Source of the DNA: an uncultured Chryseobacterium sp.
GTDB lineage: Bacteria; Bacteroidota; Bacteroidia; Flavobacteriales; Weeksellaceae
DNA: 64,000 nt
Assembly: GCA_913774355.1 (NCBI GenBank)
Contig: CAJYGB010000004.1
Span: 62,001-126,000, forward strand
Direction of reading: 5' to 3'
The position numbers and the translations under genes were made by a program. Position 1 is the stretch's first letter, and every line of letters starts with the position of its first letter. Below the pieces are notes generated by a model. That model did not search any database, had not been told where the DNA came from, and saw nothing but the letters and a program-made list of their open reading frames with translations. Of this stretch, positions 18,256 through 28,030 are shown piece by piece.

Positions 18256-21210
18256 ATGAATGTGAAATTAAAAGTAATAACTATTGGAGCTTGTTTCTTT
18301 TTGGGAGAAATAGTGTCAGCTCAGCAAAAGCGGAATGATACTATAAATACCAGAGAAATAGAAGAAGTCGTAGTAGTTGCATACGGTAAGCAAAAAAAAG
18401 AAACTGTTGTTGGGTCTAATACTTTAATTAGTGCAAAAAAATTAGAGCAGAGAAGTATTACAAATATCGCCCAAGCCATTGATGGTGCTGGTCCAGGTAT
18501 TCAAGTAAGTACCTCGACAGGGCAGCCGGGAAGTGCTCCTTCAGTAAGAATTAGAGGATTCAGTTCGGTCAATCTTTCTAATGAACCATTATACGTTGTA
18601 GATGGATCTCCATATCCCACCGGTATTGCTTTTTTGAATCCCAATGATATTGAGTCAATGACCATTTTAAAAGATGCGGCTTCAACATCCCTATATGGTT
18701 CAAGTGCTGCTAATGGAGTAGTTCTAATTACCACAAAAAAAGGGAAGAGGGGTAGAGATGTGATTAATTTTACTGCTTTAACAGGTGTTACGGAGAGAGC
18801 CATCCCAGAATATGATCGGGTAAATGCATATCAGTATTATCCTTTGGTTTGGGAATCTTTAAGAAATGGTTATAGAACATCAAATCCCACAGCAACTGTT
18901 GCTACAGCTAATGCTTATGCTTCTAATAATTTAATTACTGTATTAAAGAATAATGTATTTAATGTGCCAGATAATCAACTGGTTGTCGATGGTGTATTAA
19001 ATCCAAACGCCTCTTTAAAATATACAGATTTAGATTGGCAAAAAGACTTGGTTAAAAAAGGTTTTAGACAAAGTTATGATTTAAATTATAGCGGAGGTAC
19101 CGATAAAACTACATATTTTGCTTCTATCGGATATTTGAATGAAACGGGATATATTATTAAATCTGATTATGAGCGTTTAACATCTCGTTTGAATATAGAT
19201 TCTCAAATGAAAGACTGGTTAAAGGTTGGTGTGAATCTATCAGCTGCATCAAGCTTTGGTAACAACGCGGTGGATGGAGCAAGTAACAATTCCTCTTACA
19301 TAAATCCTTTTAGCTGGACCAGAAGTATGGGTCCGATCTACAGCCCGTACGCTCATGATGCCAATGGGAATACTTTATATGATGCAGATGGGCAAAAAGT
19401 ATATGACATTACAGCTATAAGGGGTGCTGACGCTGCTTCGGGAAGGCATGTTATTCAGGAAACTCTTTTAAATAAAGATTTCTCTAAGACCTTCTTAATT
19501 AATTCCAGATCATATGCTGAGTTTAAGTTAGCAAAAGGTTTAACTGCAACAATGAATGTAGCTTATGATATCAGGAACTTTAAAAACAGTACCTATACCA
19601 ATAAAATCATTGGAGATGCTGCTCCTGCAGGGGCAGCTTCAAGAACTGCGGTTACTAATCAAACTATAACTTTTAACCAGATTATTAATTATAGGAAAAG
19701 TTTTGGAAACCACAATTTTGATTTAACAGGAGGTCATGAATCGATAAAATATATTTATGAATATTTATATGGATATAAACAAGGGCAGGTAGCTTCAGAT
19801 AATGATGAGCTAGTAAACTTTATAACGCCAACATCTTTGACATCTCAGACAGATAATTATCGGAAAGAAAGTTATTTTGCTAGATTAAACTATGATTTTT
19901 CGGAGAAGTATTTGCTTTCTGGATCAATCAGAACAGATGGATCTTCGCGTTTTGCACCCGATAGAAGATGGGGCACTTTTTGGTCTGTTGGTGCAGGTTG
20001 GAGAGTTAATAAAGAAGCATTTTTAGCAAATGTAAAATTTGTTAATGATTTCAAAATAAGAGGTTCTTATGGTGAAGTTGGTAATGATCAAAATTTTACT
20101 AACTCAGCTTTATCATATTATGCATATCAGAGTTTATATAGTTTAGGATATAATAATGCAACAGAAGCAGGTATATTATTAGGTCTGGTTTCTGATCCAA
20201 ATATTACTTGGGAAACAAATAAACAATTTGATATTGGAGTTGACTTTGCTTTTTGGAATAACCGTATTTCCGGAAGTATTGAATACTATAAGAGATCAAC
20301 AACCGACTTAATTTTTGCTGTACCTACTCCTGTATCTGTAGGTGTACCTGGAAATTCTATTTATACAAATGTTGGGGATATGTTCAACAAAGGTATTGAA
20401 GCAACATTAAATTTATCAGTAATTAAAAGTAATGATTTTGGCTGGGATCTGACAGCGAATACATCAACAATAAAAAATGAATTGACAAGATTGCCTGACG
20501 GACAGACGCAGATCATAAATGGAACAAAAAAGTTAATGGTTGGTCAGTCTATTTACGACTATTGGTTGAGACAATGGTATGGTGTTGATCCTAGCGATGG
20601 TTCGCCATTATTTCTTGTAGATGACGCTTATGCAAATACTACAGCAACGGATATAAGAACAGTTAATGGAGTTTTGGTAACAACAAATTATACAAAAGCA
20701 AAATATGATTATTCAGGGTCTGCGATTCCTAAATTGTATGGTAGCTTTGGAACAACATTGCGATATAAGAATTTATCATTAAATACAATGTTTACATATC
20801 AAATAGGAGGAAAAACCTATGATTCGAACTATGCATCACTGATGTCTGCATATACGCAGGGAGGAGCCTTAAGTACTGATATTTTAAATAGATGGACAAC
20901 GCCAGGACAAATTACAGATGTTCCAAGGATGGATGCTACAACATACATAAGTAGTAATGCGGCTTCATCAAGATGGTTGGTTAACTCAGATTTTATCTCA
21001 TTGCGTTCTGCATCGCTGGCTTATACATTTGATGTGGAAGACATTTCTCAATATGGAATCAGAGGCTTGAAATTATTTGTAAGTGGTGAAAATATTTGGT
21101 CCAAAACAGCGCGTAAAGGTTTGGAGCCTGTACAATCTTTCAATGGTACAACGACGAACAGATACACACCTGCAAGAATTTATAGCTTAGGTCTTAATGT
21201 AACGTTTTAA
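18256..21210 (+). CDS. SusC/RagA-family TonB-dependent outer-membrane transporter
   Basis: The 984-residue protein has a signal peptide ending near VSAQQ (residues 1-23). The mature start holds the TonB-box-like EIEEVVVVAYGKQKKETVVG. The plug domain has GAGPGIQVSTSTGQPGSAPS, VRIRGFSSVNLSNEPLYVVD and ILKDAASTSLYGSSAANGVV. The remainder is a 22-strand barrel ending in GLNVTF with a terminal aromatic. The usual ~90-residue carboxypeptidase-D-like N-terminal domain is missing. With the next gene it should form a SusCD importer for a glycan or peptide. No enzyme or regulator gene adjoins it, so the substrate is unknown. Confidence 0.95.
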   Translation: MNVKLKVITIGACFFLGEIVSAQQKRNDTINTREIEEVVVVAYGKQKKETVVGSNTLISAKKLEQRSITNIAQAIDGAGPGIQVSTSTGQPGSAPSVRIRGFSSVNLSNEPLYVVDGSPYPTGIAFLNPNDIESMTILKDAASTSLYGSSAANGVVLITTKKGKRGRDVINFTALTGVTERAIPEYDRVNAYQYYPLVWESLRNGYRTSNPTATVATANAYASNNLITVLKNNVFNVPDNQLVVDGVLNPNASLKYTDLDWQKDLVKKGFRQSYDLNYSGGTDKTTYFASIGYLNETGYIIKSDYERLTSRLNIDSQMKDWLKVGVNLSAASSFGNNAVDGASNNSSYINPFSWTRSMGPIYSPYAHDANGNTLYDADGQKVYDITAIRGADAASGRHVIQETLLNKDFSKTFLINSRSYAEFKLAKGLTATMNVAYDIRNFKNSTYTNKIIGDAAPAGAASRTAVTNQTITFNQIINYRKSFGNHNFDLTGGHESIKYIYEYLYGYKQGQVASDNDELVNFITPTSLTSQTDNYRKESYFARLNYDFSEKYLLSGSIRTDGSSRFAPDRRWGTFWSVGAGWRVNKEAFLANVKFVNDFKIRGSYGEVGNDQNFTNSALSYYAYQSLYSLGYNNATEAGILLGLVSDPNITWETNKQFDIGVDFAFWNNRISGSIEYYKRSTTDLIFAVPTPVSVGVPGNSIYTNVGDMFNKGIEATLNLSVIKSNDFGWDLTANTSTIKNELTRLPDGQTQIINGTKKLMVGQSIYDYWLRQWYGVDPSDGSPLFLVDDAYANTTATDIRTVNGVLVTTNYTKAKYDYSGSAIPKLYGSFGTTLRYKNLSLNTMFTYQIGGKTYDSNYASLMSAYTQGGALSTDILNRWTTPGQITDVPRMDATTYISSNAASSRWLVNSDFISLRSASLAYTFDVEDISQYGIRGLKLFVSGENIWSKTARKGLEPVQSFNGTTTNRYTPARIYSLGLNVTF

Positions 21211-21221
21211 TTAAATAAAAT

Positions 21222-22718
21222 ATGAAAAAATATATTTACAGCTTTGTTGTAATAGCTGGATTATTAACATTATCATCCTGTAAAGGAGATTTCTTAGAAA
21301 CCGTGCCTACTGATTCTGTAGGTGATGTATCTGCAGTTGCTACTGCTGAAAATCTTATGGCCATTGTGAATGGGATGCATCGTGATTTATATGTAAGGCA
21401 AAATTCTAATCAAGGTCAAAACGGACAGGCTGGAATTATGATTATGATGGATGCTTTAGGAGAAGACCTTGTTTTCCCATCTACCGGAAACGGTTGGTAT
21501 ATTACTACGGTTAGATGGCAGGACCAGATCAACGAAAATGGGGCTAATGATTTTTATCCATATCAATTTTATTATGCATTGATTCGTAATGCAAATACTA
21601 TAATTAATTTGGGACAAAATGCAACGGGTGATGTAGCTATTAAAAATAAGGCGATTGCTGAAGCTTATGCTTACAGAGCTTTTTGCCATTACATGCTTGT
21701 TCAGCTTTATAGTATAAGATATGCAAACGGATCAAATAATAACCAACCGGGAGTTCCTATCCAAACAACATTAGATACTGCACCAAAGGCAAGAAATACA
21801 GTTGAAGAAGTTTACACTCAGGTAAATTTAGATTTAGATAAAGCAATAGATTTGCTTACCACATATACCGGACGAGCAGCTAAATCACATTTCGATATTA
21901 ATGTTGTCAGAGGACTAAAGGCTAGGGTTGCCTTAACACAGGGTAATTACCAAATTGCCGCAGACAATGCAAAATTAGCAAGATCTGGGTATAGTTTGAT
22001 GTCAAATGCTGCGTATCTTTCAGGATTCAATACATTAACGAACAATGAATGGATGTGGGGATCTTTAATTGTTGCAGATCAGACAGATTATTTTGGAAAT
22101 TTCGGAGCTTATATGTCTAGAAATTATAACTCTACAAATATTCGTACTGCTCCAAAGGCAATTAATAAACTTTTGTACCAAAAATTCCCATCTACTGATG
22201 TAAGAACCAAAAATTTTGATCCAACGGGGCAGCATAGTACATTGGGATTGCCGTCAACTTTTTCAAAGTTTGCTTACACAAGCCAGAAATTTTTAGCAGT
22301 AAGTACTTCTGACAGTAGATGTGATGTACCTCTTATGAGAGCAGCAGAAATGTATCTTATAGAAGCTGAAGCTTTAGCCAGAATTTCTGGAAAAGAGGCT
22401 GATTCAAGAGTCGTGTTCAATCAATTCATGTCAAACAGAAATCCAAGCTATGTGGCTTCTTCTAATACTGGGACCGCATATATTAATGAAATTCTGGACA
22501 GTAGAAGAATAGAGCTTTGGGGAGAAGGTTTTAGATTCCTTGATCTAAAGAGATTAAATCTTCCATTAGACAGAGGAAGTTCTACTACCAGTAATCATTC
22601 TCCTACAGTTGTAAATAATATTTATAATGTACCTGCAGGAGACAAAAGGTGGCAATATTTGATTCCAAAGTCAGAAATTGACGCAAGTAATGGACTGGTT
22701 GTACAAAATCCTTTATAA
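21222..22718 (+). CDS. SusD/RagB-family substrate-binding lipoprotein
   Basis: A 498-residue lipoprotein with lipobox LSSC (Cys20). It is exported and lipidated, and SusD proteins sit as a lid over the SusC barrel at the cell surface. FLETVPTDSVGDVSAVATAE is the typical SusD start. TPR-like helices follow (AEAYAYRAFCHYMLVQLYSI), then the conserved MRAAEMYLIEAEALAR and ILDSRRIELWGEGFRFLDLK near the end. It starts 11 bases after susC. The family is certain and the ligand unknown. Confidence 0.95.
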   Translation: MKKYIYSFVVIAGLLTLSSCKGDFLETVPTDSVGDVSAVATAENLMAIVNGMHRDLYVRQNSNQGQNGQAGIMIMMDALGEDLVFPSTGNGWYITTVRWQDQINENGANDFYPYQFYYALIRNANTIINLGQNATGDVAIKNKAIAEAYAYRAFCHYMLVQLYSIRYANGSNNNQPGVPIQTTLDTAPKARNTVEEVYTQVNLDLDKAIDLLTTYTGRAAKSHFDINVVRGLKARVALTQGNYQIAADNAKLARSGYSLMSNAAYLSGFNTLTNNEWMWGSLIVADQTDYFGNFGAYMSRNYNSTNIRTAPKAINKLLYQKFPSTDVRTKNFDPTGQHSTLGLPSTFSKFAYTSQKFLAVSTSDSRCDVPLMRAAEMYLIEAEALARISGKEADSRVVFNQFMSNRNPSYVASSNTGTAYINEILDSRRIELWGEGFRFLDLKRLNLPLDRGSSTTSNHSPTVVNNIYNVPAGDKRWQYLIPKSEIDASNGLVVQNPL

Positions 22719-22740
22719 AAATTTTTATTATATCCTGCGA

Positions 22741-22766
22741 GGCTACTCTTAATGAGTAGCCTTTTT
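22741..22766 (+). terminator. Terminator after first susD
   Basis: GGCTACTC at 22741-22748 pairs with GAGTAGCC at 22754-22761 around loop TTAAT, followed by five T. Confidence 0.9.
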
Positions 22767-23380
22767 GCTGTTTGGTATTGTAAAAAACTAAGTCATGTGT
22801 AATTCTTACGTATATCTGTCAAATTCCAGTTTGAATTAAGATGAATTCTTAAATTTATAAGAACTTATGATATTGATTATTAATATGTTATTTATATATT
22901 TGCTTCAATAATATCTTGTTAAATAGAGATAATTAATTATTTGGAAGTCTCAGTGGAAAAGCATTAACATCAATGCAAATGGCTGCGCGTTTCTCAGCAG
23001 TTTCATATTAATGAAGGCTTGCCATAAAGCTGTTGTTTCCGTGTTTGCTAATATTGAACTTAACGTTAAATAAAAAAATTATAATAGCGTCGATAGCGTT
23101 TGAATAACCTGATTTTTTTTTCATAATAATGATTCTTTTTTAATATTAGGAGATAAGATATAAATTCTTTCATAAAACCTCTTTATTATAAGTGATTTTT
23201 ATTTGTAATCATTTTAAATAAAAATAATATGGTTATGAAATTTTAATTAAATTAAAATTAAAGTTGTTTTATTTATATAATTTTTCACTTATGAGAGAAT
23301 ATGATTTTATATTAATATTCATTGCATAATACAAATTAGAAATAAGTTTATATAATTGAAATACTAACCTTTATTAGCGG
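22767..23380. other. Long intergenic region between the two SusCD pairs
   Basis: No recognisable gene. A promoter-like signal lies at 22873-22902. Downstream, about 22936-23071, is a stretch with more G and C than the surrounding A/T-rich DNA. It has a 46-codon stop-free plus-strand frame containing ILMKACHKAVVSVFANIELN just before its stop, and several short inverted repeats. It could be a small RNA, a gene remnant or a small ORF. Confidence 0.35.
22873..22902 (+). promoter_or_regulatory. Orphan promoter-like signal
   Basis: TTG at 22873-22875, 19 bases, then TATATTTG at 22895-22902, an exact -7 match. It reads into sequence without an obvious gene. Confidence 0.45.
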
Positions 23381-23412
23381 TTTGGTAGTTTTAATATTTA
23401 TTAACATATTTG
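23381..23412 (+). promoter_or_regulatory. Promoter of second susC-susD pair
   Basis: TTTG at 23381-23384, 20 bases, then CATATTTG at 23405-23412. Both spacing and boxes equal those of the first pair. The sequence around the following ATG is also nearly the same. Confidence 0.7.
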
Positions 23413-23439
23413 CGATCTTAAATATTAAATTCTATTAAT

Positions 23440-26421
23440 ATGAATGTGAAATTACGTGTCCTGAGTACAGGAGCTTTGTTTTTCCTAGGCTATAATGCTT
23501 TTGCACAGTCATCAAAAAAAGATACTGTTTTAAAAGAACAGAAAATAGATGAAGTAGTTGTTGTAGCATATGGTACACAGAAAAAACAAAGTATTACTGG
23601 CTCTATTACAACTATTAATGCTAAACAGTTAGAAGATTCACAATCTTCAAACGCGATGCAATCACTAACAGGTAAAGTAGGAGGTGTCCAAATTTCTGCC
23701 AATTCTGGACAGCCAGGAGATCCGCCCCAAGTTAGATTTAGAGGTATAGGTTCCTTATCTTCTTCAAATAATCCACTTTATGTTGTAGATGGTGTACCGT
23801 ACAATGGTAATATAAATGCCATTTCTAATCAGGATATTGAAACAATTTCTTTTTTGAAAGATGCATCAGCAAATGCATTGTATGGAAGCAGAGGAGCGAA
23901 TGGAGTAGTTTTAATAACTACAAAAAAAGCAAAAAAAGGAAGATTTTCTATCACATTTGATACCAAATTTGGAGTAAACTCCAGAGCTGTTAAAGAATAT
24001 GATATCATAACCAATCCAGGAGAATATTATGAAGTTTTCTATAATCGTCTAGTGACAGATGGTGTATACAATGGAATGTCAATTACTGATGCTTCAACAA
24101 ATGCGGCTAATACAATGATTTCTGATTGGCTGGTTTATAACAATTATAATGTTCCAAATAATCAGGTAATAGATCCATCTACAGGAAAAATTAACACTAA
24201 TGCAAAGTTATTATATCATGATGATTGGAACAAAAATTTATTTAAAGATAGAACTCGTCAAGAATATAATATAAATATAGCAAACTCTTCAGAAAAGAAT
24301 GATATATATCTTTCTTTAGGATATTTGAATGATGAGGGATACGTAATTAATTCTGGATTTAAAAGATATACAGCAAGATTAAACAATGAATTAAGATTAA
24401 CCTCTAACATTAAAGTTGGAATTAATTTAAATTATGCTAGGTCAGAACAAAATGCTCCAATCCAAGGAGCTTCATCAAGTCAATATAGTAATTTATTTAG
24501 TTGGGCAAGAAATATAGCTCCGATTTATCCAATTTGGGCAAGAGATGCTAATGGAAATTTTATGTTAGATAGTAAGGGACAGCGACAATATGATTTCGGA
24601 ACGCTTAGTGGTCCTATGGGTCTATCTAGACCATATGGGGGTACATTAAATCCTTATGGAACAACCTTACTTGACATTAAAAAAAATGCAGAAGATAATT
24701 TAAGTGGAAGAGCATATGCTTCAATTAATTTCCTAAAAGATTTTAATTTTACGTATAATTTAGGATATGATTTGGTAAGTGGTTATTATATTGATTATTC
24801 AAATAATATAGGAGGTGATGCAGTAGGATATGGAGGAAGTATTACAAACGCTACTACTAATGATTATACAGTAACAAATCAACAGTTATTAAATTGGAAT
24901 AAAAGTTATGGCAAGCACAGTTTGAGTGTAATGGTGGGTCATGAAACCTCTGATTTCAAAAGTAAAATGTTGGCAGGAAGCAAAAATAATATAGCTATTC
25001 CAGATCTTCCAATTTTAAGTAATGCTACAAAATTTGCTGCGTTAAATAGTTATAATGACCTTTACAAAGTAGAAGGTTATCTTTCAAGAGTAAATTATAA
25101 CTATGATAATAGATATTTTATTAACGGAAGTTTCAGAAGAGATGGTTCATCTGTATTTGCACCTGAAAATAGATGGGGCAATTTCTTTGGTTTAGGAGCT
25201 GCATGGGTGACAACTAATGAAACTTTTTTAAATGGTAATGAAATATTGACAAATCTTAAGTTTAAAGCTAGTTATGGAGAGCAGGGCAATGATAATATTT
25301 TGTACGCTGGAAATGTAAATTTAAGTAATAGATCGTATTTTAGTTATGGTAGAAACTACTACGCATATGCTTCTCAATGGGAGGTTGTTCCGGATTCAGA
25401 TGGGAATATGACTATTGTCCAGGTTTATGAAGGAAATAGAAATATTAAATGGGAAGTTTCAAAAAATTTTAATGCAGGGTTTGAATTGAGTTTATTCAAC
25501 AAAATTAATATTGATGCACAGTATTTTGAAAGAGGAGTACAGGATATGATTTATAACAAGCCGTTATCTCCATCAAGTGGTACTCGATTTATTTCTACTA
25601 ATGTTGGTGATATGAAAAATAGAGGTGTTGAAATATCTATAGATGCTGATATAGTTAAGAATTCAAATTTTACATGGAACTTATCTGCTAACGCAACGCA
25701 TTATAAAAATAAGATTACAAATTTACCTAATAGTTTCGTATCAGGAATTTTTAAATTTGAGAAGGGTGTAGCTGCATATACTTATTATCTGAGACAATTT
25801 GCCGGCGTTGATTCTTCTAATGGTGACGCATTATGGTATATGAATGATGCTAATGGTAATAAAATTACAACAAATGATTATACAAAGGCTACTCTTTATT
25901 TAAGTGATAAAACATTAAATCCTAAAGTATATGGAGGGTTTGGAACAAACTTAAATTATAAAGGTGTAAATTTAGCTTTAAATTTTGCATATCAGTTTGG
26001 AGGGTATATGTATGATAATGTATATCAAGGATTACTTCCTTCTGGAGGTGATAACATTGGACAAAATTATCACAAAGATGTATATAATACCTGGACTCCT
26101 ACCAATACAAATGCTCAGCTACCTGCTTTAGATTTATCAAGACCAAATCAAATGGCTGCTTCAGATTTATTTTTAATTAAATCAGATTATATAAGCCTAC
26201 AGGATGCTTCTCTTAGTTATGATTTTACTAATGATGTTCTTCCAGAAGGTCTGACAGGCCTAAGATTGGGGCTTTATGGTACTAATTTAGCTATGTGGAG
26301 TAAAAGAAAAGGCATGGATCCACGACTGGCAAGAATTGGAGCTTCTGGTAATAATGGAGTTTCATTAAATAATTATGGAGTTGTCAGATCAATCTCTTTA
26401 GGTTTAACAGTTAAATTTTAA
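23440..26421 (+). CDS. SusC/RagA-family TonB-dependent outer-membrane transporter
   Basis: A 993-residue paralogue of the first SusC. The signal peptide ends near AFAQSS. KIDEVVVVAYGTQKKQSITG is the TonB-box-like start. The plug contains GVQISANSGQPGDPPQVRFR, NNPLYVVDGVPYNGN and FLKDASANALYGSRGANGVV. It ends SLGLTVKF, a barrel C-terminus with terminal Phe. Like its neighbour it lacks the carboxypeptidase-D-like N-terminal extension. The first ~15 residues and promoter closely match the first copy, but the barrels diverge widely, so the ligand probably differs. Confidence 0.95.
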   Translation: MNVKLRVLSTGALFFLGYNAFAQSSKKDTVLKEQKIDEVVVVAYGTQKKQSITGSITTINAKQLEDSQSSNAMQSLTGKVGGVQISANSGQPGDPPQVRFRGIGSLSSSNNPLYVVDGVPYNGNINAISNQDIETISFLKDASANALYGSRGANGVVLITTKKAKKGRFSITFDTKFGVNSRAVKEYDIITNPGEYYEVFYNRLVTDGVYNGMSITDASTNAANTMISDWLVYNNYNVPNNQVIDPSTGKINTNAKLLYHDDWNKNLFKDRTRQEYNINIANSSEKNDIYLSLGYLNDEGYVINSGFKRYTARLNNELRLTSNIKVGINLNYARSEQNAPIQGASSSQYSNLFSWARNIAPIYPIWARDANGNFMLDSKGQRQYDFGTLSGPMGLSRPYGGTLNPYGTTLLDIKKNAEDNLSGRAYASINFLKDFNFTYNLGYDLVSGYYIDYSNNIGGDAVGYGGSITNATTNDYTVTNQQLLNWNKSYGKHSLSVMVGHETSDFKSKMLAGSKNNIAIPDLPILSNATKFAALNSYNDLYKVEGYLSRVNYNYDNRYFINGSFRRDGSSVFAPENRWGNFFGLGAAWVTTNETFLNGNEILTNLKFKASYGEQGNDNILYAGNVNLSNRSYFSYGRNYYAYASQWEVVPDSDGNMTIVQVYEGNRNIKWEVSKNFNAGFELSLFNKINIDAQYFERGVQDMIYNKPLSPSSGTRFISTNVGDMKNRGVEISIDADIVKNSNFTWNLSANATHYKNKITNLPNSFVSGIFKFEKGVAAYTYYLRQFAGVDSSNGDALWYMNDANGNKITTNDYTKATLYLSDKTLNPKVYGGFGTNLNYKGVNLALNFAYQFGGYMYDNVYQGLLPSGGDNIGQNYHKDVYNTWTPTNTNAQLPALDLSRPNQMAASDLFLIKSDYISLQDASLSYDFTNDVLPEGLTGLRLGLYGTNLAMWSKRKGMDPRLARIGASGNNGVSLNNYGVVRSISLGLTVKF

Positions 26422-26426
26422 TTAAA

Positions 26427-27881
26427 ATGAAAAAAATAACAATATATTCCTTATTTGCTACTTCCCTCTTTCTTACAAGTTGTGCAGATGACTATTTAAA
26501 TACAAATCCTGAATCTACAATTAATGAAGAACAATTAGCGACTTCTCCCTCTGCATTGCAGGGGCTGGTTGATGGAGTTTATACAGGATTTCGAACTTTT
26601 GGTAATACCAATAGTGGTAATCATGAAGATTATGGGCATAAATCTATGCTGGCAGGGTTAGATTTAATGTCTAACGATGTAACAATGGCAAAATCAAGTT
26701 GGTACATTAGCTGGTATAACTACACCGGAAGAGTACAAACTAATGGAAGATCTTTATTGCCTTGGAATACATACTATTTACAAATAAAGACAATTAATAC
26801 TATTATTAATACAGTTAATCAGGCTGGTGTTAATGATAGCAATAAATATGTTCTAGGACAAGCATATGCATTAAGGGCATTGTCTTATTTTATGTTGGCA
26901 AGAATTTATGGTCCAACTTATATAGGTCATACTAGTGACTTGTGTGTGCCGATATATACATCAGTAGGTTTTGAAGGTAAATCAAGGTCGAATGTTGGTG
27001 AAGTGTATGCATTGATTGAAAATGATCTTCTGAAATCGATCGATTTATTAAATGGTTATACTCGTCCAACTCGAGAGAAAGTTGATAAGAGTGTTGCTAA
27101 TGCATTGTTAGCACAAGTATCGCTTGAAATTGGAAAATACACTCAAGCGGCAAGTGCTGCAAATGCTGCGAGGCAAGGATATAATTTAGGTACTGAAGCA
27201 CAATGGAGAAACGGATTCTATGATATCAATTTAACTACGGATGCGATGTGGGGAGCGGTTATTAATTCTTCCAATACATCTTTTGTTGCTAGTTTTCATG
27301 GCCATTTTGACAATACAAATACCAGTGGATATGCAGGAGGTTTAGGTATTTATAAAAATATAGACAAAAGGTTATATGATAAAATTTCTTCAACAGATTA
27401 TAGAAAAAAAGCTTTTGTATCACCAGTAGGTGGAGACCCTTCCTATCCTCAATTACCAGCTTATGCCAACATTAAATTTATTGATCCAACTGTGTCTGAT
27501 GCAGACTATATTTATTTGAGAGCATCTGAAATGTATTATATTGAGGCAGAAGCTTTAGCCAGATCTGGAAACGAAACACAAGCTAAAGCAGTTTTATATC
27601 AGATTACTCATGCTAGAGATGCAGGATATGCTTCTTCTCTAAATACTGGTTCGGCTCTTATCGATGAAATTATTACCCAGAAGAGAATAGAATTATGGGG
27701 TGAAGGAGCTGCATGGTTTGATATGAAAAGATTAGGTGTAGGATTAGATAGAAATTATACAGGAACGAATCATCCAACGTTTGGGCAGCTTAACATTCCT
27801 GCGAATTCTTCGAAGTTCTTATGGCAAATTCCTCAGGCAGAAATTGATACAAATCCAAATATTGTACAAAATCCTAACTAA
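26427..27881 (+). CDS. SusD/RagB-family substrate-binding lipoprotein
   Basis: A 484-residue lipoprotein with lipobox LTSC (Cys19) followed by ADDYLNTNPEST, a typical SusD N-terminus. Helical TPR region GQAYALRALSYFMLARIYG and C-terminal LRASEMYYIEAEALARSGNE and ITQKRIELWGEGAAWFDMKR are diagnostic. It starts five bases after the second susC and pairs with it at the cell surface. No glycoside hydrolase, protease or sigma/anti-sigma genes are adjacent. Confidence 0.95.
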   Translation: MKKITIYSLFATSLFLTSCADDYLNTNPESTINEEQLATSPSALQGLVDGVYTGFRTFGNTNSGNHEDYGHKSMLAGLDLMSNDVTMAKSSWYISWYNYTGRVQTNGRSLLPWNTYYLQIKTINTIINTVNQAGVNDSNKYVLGQAYALRALSYFMLARIYGPTYIGHTSDLCVPIYTSVGFEGKSRSNVGEVYALIENDLLKSIDLLNGYTRPTREKVDKSVANALLAQVSLEIGKYTQAASAANAARQGYNLGTEAQWRNGFYDINLTTDAMWGAVINSSNTSFVASFHGHFDNTNTSGYAGGLGIYKNIDKRLYDKISSTDYRKKAFVSPVGGDPSYPQLPAYANIKFIDPTVSDADYIYLRASEMYYIEAEALARSGNETQAKAVLYQITHARDAGYASSLNTGSALIDEIITQKRIELWGEGAAWFDMKRLGVGLDRNYTGTNHPTFGQLNIPANSSKFLWQIPQAEIDTNPNIVQNPN

Positions 27882-27923
27882 ATAATTATTCCTAATAAAA
27901 TAAATTGAATATTTTTTATTAAA

Positions 27924-27951
27924 CCTCGCATCGCAAAATGCGGGGTTTTTT
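27924..27951 (+). terminator. Terminator after second susD
   Basis: CCTCGCAT at 27924-27931 pairs with ATGCGGGG at 27938-27945 (one G-T wobble) around CGCAAA, followed by six T. Confidence 0.85.
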
Positions 27952-27967
27952 ATTCCCCATTATTTCT

Positions 27968-27975
27968 TATTTTTG
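27968..27975 (+). promoter_or_regulatory. Candidate -7 box of the putative porin gene
   Basis: TATTTTTG matches TAnnTTTG and lies about 55 bases before the preferred ATG. The -33 position falls in the T-run of the preceding terminator. Confidence 0.4.
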
Positions 27976-28030
27976 TTCTACGAAATCTGAGACTTGAATT
28001 TTAAGAAGATTTTGTGTAATGATAATCCAA

